Of a DNA stretch of 64,000 bases, positions 9,150 through 20,165 are shown one piece after another. The stretch's first letter is position 1. The number at the start of each line of letters is the position of its first letter. This DNA comes from Puccinia triticina (Eukaryota; Basidiomycota; Pucciniomycetes; Pucciniales; Pucciniaceae), in contig NC_070563.1 of NCBI RefSeq assembly GCF_026914185.1, positions 5,539,001 through 5,603,000 of the forward strand. Direction: 5' to 3'. Both the position numbers and the translations under genes were made by a program. The notes beneath the pieces are model-generated. The model had not been told where the DNA came from and made no database searches. It worked only from the letters and a program-made list of their open reading frames with translations.

Positions 9150-12100
9150 ACTCCAACACTTTTTTGGTCGTCAATCAATCAAACGGATCAAACTTGTTTG
9201 ACGGTTCAGTTGAAGGACAAATTTTATCCATTCATGCAACTCTTGTCAACCCCGCTGGTCAGTCACCTTCAACTTCTCTCAAGGTTTTGTCTGCTGATGC
9301 CGCTCTTGTCAACGGTGTATCCGCTGCGCTACGCTAAAAAAAGCGGCCTTTTAGCGTAGCGCAGCGGTTGACCGCTACATGACCAGACCAAAAAGCGATA
9401 GCGCAGCGAGAACACCACTGCGCTACTCGCTACGCGCAGCGATTGTCCGCTACCCTCCCAGGGCCATTAGCGAAAGCGCAGCGAAAAGCGAAAATTCGCT
9501 ACGCTACCCGCTAAATTAGCGGATAGCGGAACAGTTTTATGTTGTAAACATGTTTTATGTATGTTAAACCCTTTTTCCTTTTTTTTTTTTGGATCCCACA
9601 TGGCAAAGAGAAAAGCAGCGCTGACCGCTACGTGATTGCTTCTTTAGCGCGCTATTTTTTGATTTTTTTCCCGGGAAAATCAAAAAGCGCATAGCGCAGC
9701 AATCTGCCCGCTGCGCGTAGCGCGTAGCGCAGCGACCCAAAAAATCGCTGCGCTAACCGCTTCGCTGCGCTACATGCAGCGCAGCGGATACACCGTTGCT
9801 CTTGTTCACAGTTGGGCCGGCCATCCCAGCTCAGAAGCTTTGAAGATCATGTTTGGCATCAAGTACTCGACTTTGTCTTGCGACTCGTGCAGGTTGTCAA
9901 AATCCCAACGACTACCCTTCTCTGGTTTTCTTCCAGACCCTAAAGGCTTGTTAGACTATGTGTACATGGATCTGAGCGGAAAAATCACTCCATCCACAAT
10001 TGGTGGTGGATTATACTACTTTAAAATCACCAACGCCTTTTCTTCCTACAAACATGTGTACATACTGTCGGCGAAGTCTCAAGCTCTTGATAAATTTAAT
10101 GATTATCTCAATGAAGTCAACAACTTTCGCGACAAAACAGTACGGAATGTAGTGAACGATGGCGGAGGGGAGTTCTGCTCTCATGACTTCAAACAGTTCT
10201 TCAAAGATCGGGGGATCATTCATAACATTACTGCTCCCTACACCCCACAGCAAAATTCCATTGCAGAAAGGGGGAACCGTATGACAAGCGAGAAAAGCTT
10301 GCTCTCTCCTAAAGCATTCCAATCTTCCAGCTTCACTTTGGGGGGAAGCTGTCAACACAGCAGTTCTTTACAAAAACATCACACCAATGAAACGCCTGCG
10401 CTGGGCGACTCCACACAAACTGTGGTTTGGGTCTTGTTTCAACTACACCAGACTCCGGACATTTGGATGTCAAGCCTATGTCAACTCCCAAAGAACGTCG
10501 TCAAGTCAAATTCAGCAATACCTCCAAACGGGGGATTCTTGATGGGTATTGGCAGGGTATCCACAACTGGAGGATACTCACTGCAGGGTGTTGGGTTGAG
10601 TACAGTCATGATGTCGTCTTCAACAAGACTGTCTTTCCAGGAATCTCCCCTGGCTCCCTTGCCAATACCCCTATTATTGATGACTTTGAGGAGGATTCCT
10701 CTCTTGATTCAACTCCCAAAAAACCGCGCACTGCAGGTCCTTCGGATTCGGACGCTCCGATTGTCCTGGATCAAAATACCAAAGGACCAGATGAGTCGGT
10801 TTCCTCCAAAGACGGGGTTTTCTTCGATACCCAGGAGGCCATTGATTGGGGACAACCGGTTGGTGGGACTGCGCAGCCAGGATCACTAGTTTTGGTTCCC
10901 GCAGTCTCATCATCCCGGCCCCGACCGGGATTTGATTACATACCTGCCTCTGTCCCCGCACCCAAGAACTTATCCTCTGATATCAACACCTCCAAACGCC
11001 GAGCTCATCTATCCGACTCCATTTCCCCATTTGACTCAATCTTTGCTATGGCCACTGTATCCCCTCCAACAAACCCCTCCATTCCCAAGGCCTACAGGGA
11101 AGCTCTTCTCTCGTCTGAAAGCGAGGAATGGAAAGCCGCGGTCCAGTCCAAACTCGAAGCAATGGCCAGGCTTAATGTCTGGGAAGTGGTCCCTCATCCT
11201 GATTGTCAATCTCTCCTTGGCACCGTCTGGATCTTCAAGAAGAAGTACGACACCAACAGAAACCTCGTCAAATACAAGGCTTGTTTGTGCGCGCAAGGCA
11301 TTGACTTTCACAAAACCTACGCCCCCACCGGACAACCGTCAGCTCTTTGGATTGCACTCACCATTGGCGTCAATGAAGGCATGGACATACATCAAATGGA
11401 TGTCGGGAACGCATTCTTAAACGGAGATCTCAACAAGGTAATTTATCTTTGTTGTCCTGCCGGCCATTGTCTTTGGCTGAAGAAATCCATCTACGGTTTA
11501 AAACAGGCTCCTTGCGTTTGGTACTCGGAGCTCTCTAACTTCTTTCAGTCAATCAATTTCGCTCCCTTGGTCGCCGACCCGTGCCTGTTTGTGTCACAAG
11601 ATCCCAAATCAAAATGTCTGGTGCACATTTACGTCAACGATTTGGCCATCATCAGTCATGACGTCAATCGCTTCAAGAAACTCATCAAAGCGCGCTTCTT
11701 AATGGACGACCTCGGCCCGGCTTTGTCCCTCCTTGGCATGCTGATCACATGATGTTGTCTCAAGAACACCACATTGATGAGATCCTTAAGGAGTACAACC
11801 ACTCTACCGCCAGATCCGCAGCTACCCCTTTTGTCCCCAACACTTGCCTTGCGGTTGCTTTGGTCAACAAAGTCAACCAATTCAAGGCTCTCGGCATCAA
11901 TTGCAGGCGTGCAATTGGCTTGGTGAACTACATGGCGTGTGCTACTCGCCCTGATATCGGATTTGCGGTTTATCAACTCTCCCAACACCTCGAACAAGCA
12001 GGCATCAAGCACTGGACCGCCTTCAAGCATCTTCTCCAGTACCTTTCTTCCACCAAAACACTTTCTCTTTGCATTGGTGGAGGAGATAAAAAGTTCAAGG

Positions 12101-12567
12101 TATACTGCAACGCTGACTGGGCTAATGGCTTGGACTCCCGCAGATCCTACTCCGGTTATTTGGTAACCTGGGGCGACTTGGTCATCTCCTGGAAGACCAA
12201 GAAGCAAACCTCGGTGGCTACTTCCACCACTGAAGCCGAGTATTGCTCACTTTACTCCGGTGTCCAAGAAGCCGTCTGGCTCAATTCCCTTCTCCACTCC
12301 ATTGACTCAACTTCTGCCTTTCCAATCTCGGTCTTTTGCGACAATCAAGCAGCAATCGCCCTCTCCAACAATCCAATCACCCATCAACGCAGCAAACACA
12401 TTGACACCAAATTTCACTTCATCCGCAAAGCTGTCGACAAAGGCTGGGTTGCCCTCACCTACATCTCCACTGCCACAATGCCAGCCAACGGTCTCACCAA
12501 GTCCCTTGCCAAGGTCAAACACCTTTCCATGCTCAACTTCCCCAAGATGAAGATTATGGCTGTTTGA
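9150..12567 (+). pseudogene. Ty1/copia pol, broken, with a MITE inserted in the integrase region
   Basis: Gag and protease are missing. The segment before the MITE reads ...SADAALV and, after removing the MITE and one target copy, continues HSWAGHPSSEALKI, the GAG-pre-integrase zinc finger (then CDSCRLSK). The integrase core follows (YMDLSG, NDGGGEF, IAERGNR). A frameshift lies near 10320-10430. The next frame has the SKRGILDGY-type integrase C-terminus and RT (YAPTGQPS, MDVGNAFLNGDL, IYGLKQAP). A second break at about 11750 precedes RNase H (YCNADWANGLDSRRSYSGYL, STTEAEY, ending 12567). The RT catalytic site reads HIYVNDL: the second-to-last aspartate of YVDD is asparagine, so this copy should be dead even without the frameshifts. 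Confidence 0.9.
9310..9797. mobile_element. hAT-like MITE made of AGCGCAGCG-type motifs
   Basis: 488-base non-coding element with 21-base terminal inverted repeats starting CAACGGTGTATCCGCTGCGC. The flanking octamer GCTCTTGT is at 9302-9309 and again at 9798-9805; one base is ambiguous between repeat and target. An 8-base target duplication and a CA-starting terminal repeat fit the hAT superfamily. The interior is packed with AGCGCAGCG/GCTGCGCT words on both strands plus AT-rich spacers, like extended subterminal transposase-binding repeats. Removing it restores the copia reading frame. Confidence 0.85.
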
Positions 12568-12849
12568 AGCTAGAACGGGAGGGAGGGTAGTTTAGTCAGA
12601 TTTGTTGTGTAGTGATGCTCCCACTTTGTCTGCAGCACTGTTCCGTTGTAACCTAAGTTGTCTAGTTAAACAGTGTTCTTGCTTCCACTTGTTTCTTTTC
12701 TTTAACTACTCAACTCATAGTTCCTCAAAAACTCACCGTGCTTGTCTGCCTCTCCTATCTAGGTTTGTCGTGTGTCCTTAGTCCGCCGCTTGTGTCCTCT
12801 TGTGTCCTAACGTACACCCTCCCTTCAAAGACTTTCCGTCTTATAGAAG
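12568..12849. other. 3' flank of the copia pseudogene
   Basis: Begins with the purine tract GAACGGGAGGGAGGG just after the pol stop, a plausible polypurine tract for plus-strand priming. No TG-starting LTR follows it directly. A second candidate tract, TTCAAGGGAG followed by TGTCACACCC, is at about 12881-12899. Confidence 0.4.
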
Positions 12850-13183
12850 GATCGTTCCCGGGCGCGCGGGAGACATTGTTCAAGGGAGTGTCACACCCAA
12901 CCAGCAGCATGCCAAACATGGCGGTTTGGCTGCCATTTACAGTCGATTGACTTCATTCCTCTTGCCAACATTTTTTCATATCCCCCCCAGGACCTAACCC
13001 AGGACGCTCACGCAAGCTTTGTGTTCTAGTGCATAAGCCTCTCTGGTGAGACTGGGCTGCCGCCCAGACCCGCTTACCACGAGTGTTGGCTTAGTTAAGC
13101 TCGCATGTTTGGCAAGTTTGGCATGGCGCTGCTCCTATATAAAATACCCATGAAGGATGTCACCCGCGCGCGCGGGAACGATC
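12850..13183. mobile_element. Small inverted-repeat element or solo LTR-like sequence
   Basis: Ends in 27-base inverted repeats with two mismatches (left end GATCGTTCCCGGGCGCGC, right end its near complement at 13157-13183), 334 bases overall. Inside are ATGCCAAACATGG/ATGTTTGGCAAG words in both orientations and a TATATAAAATACCC box. No clear target duplication was found, so a MITE is only one reading. The TGTCACACCC start at 12890 also suits an LTR. Confidence 0.5.
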
Positions 13184-13566
13184 GTTCAAGGAGGGAATAT
13201 GCCAACTACTCAGGTGATTTCCTCAGGGCTCCGGATCTCTGGCTTATAGTGCTCCCGGCCCGGCGGGGACGCAGTGCGGCGCCACCAGCCAAGCGCGCGG
13301 GCCCGCCCCGTGGGCACTCGCGTACACGCTTGCGCGCAGCTCTCGCCCGGCCCGCGGCGGGCAGCTGCGGCACGTTTTCCTGCCGCGTGACGCGCGGTGC
13401 AGTCCTTTGGAATGGCAAAAGACATGGGGTGGGGAGGGTGCGGCGGGGTGCGCGGGCAGTGGTATTACGGCCGGCTCTCGGAGGAGAGCGCTCTGGGGGG
13501 CATTTTGGGACAGGAAGCTGGTCCTAGCGATTTGCCAGCGGGGGGGGAGAACAACAGACAGAGGCG
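13184..13566. other. GC-rich 3' flank of TGS1
   Basis: Very GC-rich, with long open frames on both strands that show no recognisable protein and are best explained by composition. It marks the left edge of the GC-rich gene island. I see no gene here. Confidence 0.5.
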
Positions 13567-14760
<1,194 letters not shown>

Positions 14761-14790
14761 AAGTTTTCGGCAGTCGATCCGCGGAGAACC

Positions 14791-15294
14791 ATGCCACTTC
14801 CGACCACCACCACCCAAACCACGACCATCGACGCCCGTCTCCAGACCAGCCTGCACGCCGCACTCGCCCACTACCGCCACGCCATCCGCGCCAGCCTGGC
14901 CCTCAACCTCAGTCTGCTCCCCCAGCCCGCCGCGCCCGCCACGCCGGCCACACCAACGACGATCCCGCTGTTCTACCGGCCCCTGCAGGCGGAAGACGAT
15001 GGTCCCAGCGCCACCACCTGACCCCCCCGTCTGCCCCGGCTGCACCCTCGTCGCCGTCGCCGCCCCCGTCGCCGCCGGCGCCTTCGTCCTCGCCCACGAA
15101 CGCCGCCGCCACAGAGCCGCCCTCGTCCGCCACAAACCCCGCATCCCCCCAAGGCCCCTCGGAGCCCGCGCCATGCAGCTCGTCGGCTGGAGTTCAGTCC
15201 CACCCCCCCCTCTCTCTCTTTCTCGCGGGCCGCTGATCCTGTCGTCTCATGTGTAGGCTTCATCGGGCTCGGCGTCGCAAGAGCGGCCTCTTGA
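14791..15294 (+). CDS. Hypothetical small membrane protein, divergent from TGS1
   Basis: Not securely recognised. An open segment from ATG 14791 (MPLPTTTTQTTTIDARLQ...) is followed in another frame by CPGCTLVAVAAPVAAGAFVL, a basic stretch (HERRRHRAALVRHKPR) and, after an intron at 15192-15256, FIGLGVARAAS and a stop at 15292-15294. Two short hydrophobic segments round a basic loop suggest a small two-pass, perhaps mitochondrial, membrane protein. The link between the first and second segments is uncertain; GT 14912 to AG 15008 restores the frame, and a start at ATG 14999 is the alternative. Its ATG lies only 30 bases from that of TGS1 on the other strand. Antisense coding noise in GC-rich DNA cannot be excluded. 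Confidence 0.35.
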
Positions 15295-15802
15295 TCCCAT
15301 CCCCTCCCATCAACCAAACCAAAAAAAAAAAAAAAAAGCGACCCTGGTGCAGAGAGCCTCATTGCGGGTTTCACATAATTGTGCTGTCGATGAAATACAC
15401 ACACACCGTTGAAGCGCCCAAAGAACCTTGAAAACCGCCACCTGACGCGCCATGCCAAGGGCGAAGACGATGGGGCAAAGGGCCACAGCTGCCTGCTGAT
15501 GAGCACCAAGGGGGCCAATGCGAGCCAAAGGGAGCACAGTCAGAGCACTCCCCACGGCCTGAAATGCTTGACCTGGAGAGCATCACTGGCGGGCGAAAAG
15601 TGACTGAGAGCACCAGCGGCCAGTGCCTCTAAGCCACGCCAGGAAGCCCTGCACTAACACTTCTCACTCCAGTGTACACACACACACACACACACAGGGG
15701 AAGGGAGCACAGGTCCACAGACCCAGATCCAGAGCCAATTGACACATTTTTCTTATTGAGTAATGGACACCAAAGGAAGCTGCAATGTGCACCGGAAACA
15801 TC
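15295..15802. other. Spacer between convergent genes, with poly-A and CA repeats
   Basis: Lies between the plus-strand candidate and the minus-strand eIF2B-gamma stop. It holds an 18-base A run at about 15320 and a CA dinucleotide run at about 15674. No gene seen; probably 3' untranslated sequence for both neighbours. Confidence 0.5.
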
Positions 15803-17871
15803 CTAGCTCCGTGCGATCTTCTCGCCCTTCGTGACGACTAGAGTGGCACACGGGGGACAGAAAGACGGGTCAGTTCCGGGGGAGAGAGGGGGGGAAGGCG
15901 GGGGGACTGACAGTCGGCCTCGATCACGGTCCCGCTCTCGACCTCGCAGTCCTTCAGCTCGACGCGATCGCCGATGACGACGGCGGTGGCGAGCACACAG
16001 TTCTCGATCTTGGCGCTGTGCGCGGGAAGGGTCAGCCAAGACCAGGGGGGGAGGAGGAGGAGAGGGGACGCAACTGTTCGCCGATGGAGACCCGGTCCAT
16101 GAGCACCGAGTTCACCACCTTGGCCGCCCGGCCCACCACGCACCCCCGCCCGACCACGCTCTTCTTGACGCTCGCCTTGTCGAGCAGACTCGCGCCTGGG
16201 GCGACCAGGGAGTCCGCGCCCGCGGTGCCGGTGCCCGGCGGCGGCGGGCCCGAGGGCCGGGGCGCGAGGGTCTGGAGCCGCTCGTGCTCGAGCTTCAGTG
16301 CCTGTTGTAACACGGTCGGTCAGATGGAGAGAGCGAGAGAGAGGCGGCAGCGGGGCGCGACGACGCACGGTGCGGTTGATCTCGGCGTACGCGGGCACGG
16401 AGTTCGCGCGACACACGAAGCCGTCGCAGGCCCTCCAGAGCACGTAGTCGCAGCGGAACCCGGCGGCGTTCGGGGCCGGCGAAGCGAGGGCGGCGGAGAG
16501 CGCGCCGTGGCTCAGCGGGTCGGCCCGGCCGTCCAGCGACAGACAGCTGAAGGTGCGCGAGATCGGCGGCGTCGACGCGGCCGTCAGCGGCGTCCGCTCG
16601 CCCCGCTTCCCGCCCGTCTTCCAGTCCTGGGGCGTCGGGTTCGTGCTCGAGCGTTGCAGCGCGGCTGTGAGGGGGTCCAAGGGCCCGTCGAGCTTGGTCG
16701 ACGCTAGAAGCACAAAAAGTCAGGTTTTCTGGGTGTGTGTGTGTGTGAGCGAGAGGGGAGGAGGTACCGAGGGCGGTTTTCTTGAGGAGGCCGGGCTGCC
16801 ACTGGTTCTTGGCGAGCCAGGGCACGAACTGGTGTTTGAAGCTGGCGAGCTGGGGCAGGCCTTGGAGGAGGTCGATGACGGCGGGGGAGCAGACGAAGAC
16901 GTGGGCGGGGACGAGGGAGCTGGAGAGGACGGCGGTGGGGAAGCGGTCGACCAAGGCCATGCGGACGAGCATCTGGGCGCCGAAGCCGTCGAGCTCCTGC
17001 AGGTTGAGCAGCACGCCCGAGCGCGGATCGAGCGTGACCAGGGCGAGGCCGGGGCCTGTGCGCATCAGGACGTTCAGTCTCTGCGGCGCGGGACGGAGGG
17101 AGCGGGAGGACTTGCCGTCCCGGACATCCAGCGTGTTCGCCTGACGCTCGTAGAACACCGTCGTCAGCAGGACCTGGCTCGTCCGGTGTCGCTCGACGAT
17201 CGAGAGCAGCGAGCGGTCGTAGATCGGCTCGGTCTGGGCACACATCGGGCTGGCGGCGGGCGGGCGGAGTTGGAAGTAGAGGTCGCAGGGCAAGAGGACG
17301 AAGGCGGTCTGGAGGCGCGAGCCGGGGTCAGCGGGCGGGCGCGGTAAAGGGCAGGGGGGACGGACCGTGATGAGTCCGCGCTGGATGGCCCAGCGCAGCG
17401 TGTCGGCGGTGCCGAGGCCCGCGGCGTCGCTGTCGGGGATGCATTCGAGCCGGACGGCGAGGGCGGGCTTGCGGGTCCTAGTGGCCGCGGCGAGACAGGC
17501 GCGCTGGCCCTCGGCGGCGAGCAGCAGCACATCTACACACACACAGGGGGCGTCAGCACGAGAGTCCGGGGAAGGGCGCGGGGGGGAAACGGACCGGACA
17601 GCCCGCTGTCGGCGACCCAGTCCAGCACGAAGTCCACCATCGGCCGGTTCAGCACCGGCAGCGCCGCCTTCGCCAGCCCCGGCTCCTCGCCGCCCGCCGT
17701 CGGGAGCGTGTTCACCAGGGGGAACAGGCCCTCGCCCGGCCCCGCCAGGACCACCGCCACGTAGCTCGTCGCATTCGGAGGCTGCCCCGGCGCCGGAGCC
17801 GTCGTCGTCGGGCGCGGGTGCAGCGAGGCCGCCGAGGTGCGCGCGGGCAGGCCCGGGCGTCGTGTCGTCAT
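15803..17871 (-). CDS. GCD1: Translation initiation factor eIF2B subunit gamma
   Basis: Subunit of the eIF2B guanine-nucleotide exchange factor that recharges eIF2 with GTP in the cytoplasm. Seven exons: 17871-17595, 17532-17366, 17308-16768, 16703-16369, 16301-16075, 16015-15912, 15837-15803; introns of 57-74 bases; 1686 bases in total, 561 codons, an exact multiple of three. The N-terminal half is the nucleotidyltransferase-like domain (GPGEGLFPLVNTLP about 44-57, KAALPVLNRPMVDF about 68-81, GLGTADTLRWA). The C-terminal part, about 465-549, is a left-handed beta-helix of hexapeptides (SVKKSVVGRGCVVGRAAKVV, AKIENCVLATAVVIGD). The final exon is only 35 bases (FVTKGEKIARS). The junction at 16075/16015 uses a weak GTTGCG donor. 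Very GC-rich with C-rich introns. Confidence 0.92.
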
Positions 17872-18275
17872 CCTGTGCTGCTCGTCCGTGTGGTTGGGGG
17901 TGGGATGTGGCTGAGGCGGGGCGGCGGGATGAGCCGAATTTAAAGTCCCTCACGCCTACGCTCGGGGGGCCCGAAGGGACTAAAGTCGGCTTGCGAGCTA
18001 CCAGCCAAATGGCTTCGAGGCGATCTCACCCCCTGATTCCTCCACTAATCCTTCCACAAACCATCCCGCCGTTGGCACCATTAGAAGCGCAAGATTCCAC
18101 GAACACGCAATCCAGCTTGACATTCCTCATGAGCTTCATCCCTTCTGAAAAAACATTCTGTAAATAAAATTACACTGCAACCAATCCGACTTCTTCAAGC
18201 CCGGATATCCCAACAGATGTATCTGGTGTTATATACATAACCAAGTATCACACAGCAGACAAAAGAACACATATT
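17872..18275. other. Upstream region of eIF2B-gamma and right edge of the GC-rich island
   Basis: Composition drops from very GC-rich to AT-rich at about 17950-18000. The first 80 bases should hold the promoter and 5' untranslated region of the minus-strand gene. No TATA box or other gene was recognised. Confidence 0.4.
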
Positions 18276-18408
18276 AGGACGGTTCACGTAGGGCCAAAAT
18301 CAGCAAGATCAATATAAAGTTTATCCCACGGCCCCAGCCAATTTGGCTGGGAAGGCTTGCTGATTTATAAAATCAGCAGGGTTAAAAAATCCCTACGTGA
18401 GCCGTCCT
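18276..18408. mobile_element. 133-base MITE
   Basis: Bounded by 18-base inverted repeats with one mismatch: AGGACGGTTCACGTAGGG and, inverted, CCCTACGTGAGCCGTCCT. Interior words AATCAGCAAG/CTGATTTATAAAATCAGCA are also palindromic, so the whole element can fold. It is flanked by ATT on both sides (possible 3-base target duplication). Non-coding. Confidence 0.75.
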
Positions 18409-18734
18409 ATTATTGATGTATTTAACATCAGCACCTGGCTGCAGCGAGTCACAATCCTGTGAGAGGGTTCATGGTCCGATGATCTGGCCAGTTCCCCACC
18501 TGTCAAGCTTGACTTCACAAAATGAAAGGACACAGCCAACTGCAAATGGCAAGCAACCGGCGATTTCACACCGTTTTTTTTTTTTTCCAAAAAACAGGGA
18601 AAAGATGCCTGAAAAGCAAGGCTACAACTATGTTGATTCAGAACTGCTCTGAAGGGCTTCTTTTTTGCTCAAATGACCCTTGAGCTTGAAAATGCTGAAA
18701 AGTTCACCATTTTCTCAAAGTGCTCAGGCCACGC

Positions 18735-19130
18735 GGGCGACTTTGGAGGTAAGCCTCTCCTATGGAGAGTCCCTTTGGGACCCCCTGTTTGAGAGGCTTT
18801 GTTAAGCTTGCCCTGAGCGTAGCAACCTCTGAAGGAGGGACTTGCCTCAGTCGCATGTCTGGCCCTACAGGATCAAGACTAATGGCAGGGAGGATGCCAC
18901 GCTCCCCCATTTTCCCCAATATCACCCTCCAGACTTCTGATTCTCTCCTTGCCTTTGGCACCATCACAATCCCCAGCTTCTTAGCTTATTTTCCCCCACT
19001 TCAATCTCCCCCGTATCCATCCCCCCTGGTAAGAAACGGCCTGTAAATGTTGTTACATGGTGGATTTCTGGACCCAATCCCCCCATTGAGCCCGCGCAGG
19101 CTCAGGGAATTTCAAATTCTGAGCCCTGCA
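18735..19130 (+). repeat. Dispersed repeat family R1, copy 1
   Basis: Begins GAGGTAAGCCTCTCC and runs through CGAAGGAGGGACTTGCCTC-like and GGCTCAGGGAATTTCAAATT words. The same order of words recurs at 59640-60290, and part of the family is inverted at 22425-22775. Non-coding, unit over 350 bases. Flanking 18409-18734 and 19131-19599 show no gene. Confidence 0.75.
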
Positions 19131-19599
19131 GACGGGGAAAAACAGATATAAACCAGGGTGCAACAGATCCGGTGTAAAGCTCAAAAGTGTTCCTGAGAAC
19201 CTTTTGCGGAGTGCGGAAAGGGATGTACGAGGAAACCTCTGCCTCTCCTGGTTCACTAGACACTAAAACAAGCCCACCAATCTCAGATTGGCAGGCTTAA
19301 TGTAGTGATAGTGGGGTGTTATCAAAAGATAACTGTTGTTTGTTATAAAGTGGCCGGTGCAATGCAGTTGCTAAAATGTGTTATGAGTGAGGAGTCTGGA
19401 CTTCAACCAGGTGATAGTTGGTCAAAGAGGACCCCTCAGAGGTTTGTGTTATGTAATGTAAGTGTTGTGTAGAGTTGTTATTTTGTCTGTAAGTGTTTTG
19501 TAATGTGTGTAAAACCAAAATATAGGGTGACTGATATATTGTCAGGGCGCGTCTCTAAAGTGGCGACGCCCTGAATGGAAAAGAACAATTGGTGAGTTC

Positions 19600-20165
19600 C
19601 TAAAAAGGAAAACACACTTGACTCGACCGCAATGCGGGAGGAGAAAGCCGCGCCTCCGGTGGAGGGGCTGGTAGAGCTAATTTGTACCTGAACCTAAAAA
19701 GTTGCTTAACCAGAAACTCTAGCTTACCTGGTAAGGTAGCGAGTGGCGATAAGAAAGAAGTGAGAGAAGAGTGTAACGGAGGAGTTGACGGTGTAGGCGG
19801 AGGTGGCGGCGGGAGCGGAGGCAAGGGAGTCAAGGAGAAGGGAGTATTGAAGATATAAAAAAGGTTGAGATGTAACTAGATAAAAAGCCCCGGTCGTTTT
19901 TGTATCAAACAAGGATGACAGGCTTGGTCATCTAAAATAATAATCTAAGGGACCTTTTGTGGGGCAGAGGCCCCAGGTCTTTTATAGCCGACTGTGATGG
20001 CCGCACTTAGAAGTCAGGTCTTCACAACGTTCTACTAAATCCACACGTGGAACCTTTGCGTGGATTGTACTCACTCAAGTTTGACATACTATGTCCACGT
20101 GTGGAACATTCACGTGGAATGTGCTCACTTGAGCTTGACAACCCGTGAGTGTTGTGGAACTCTGC
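19600..20165 (-). repeat. Probable 3' LTR region of a chromodomain gypsy element
   Basis: Follows the pol stop on the minus strand. It holds a promoter-like GGCTATAAAAGACC at about 19980 and a duplicated block of about 50 bases (CCACGTGTGGAAC words, 20040-20140) that also pairs with itself. Exact LTR ends could not be fixed because no second copy is in the window. Confidence 0.5.

Noticed and set aside
15318..15338. Poly-A run as the tail of a retrocopy
   Set aside because: The neighbouring candidate gene has an intron and there is no target duplication, so a simple A run is the better reading.
16018..18167. Long plus-strand open frames opposite eIF2B-gamma
   Set aside because: Composition-driven antisense frames. 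The minus-strand seven-exon model explains the region.
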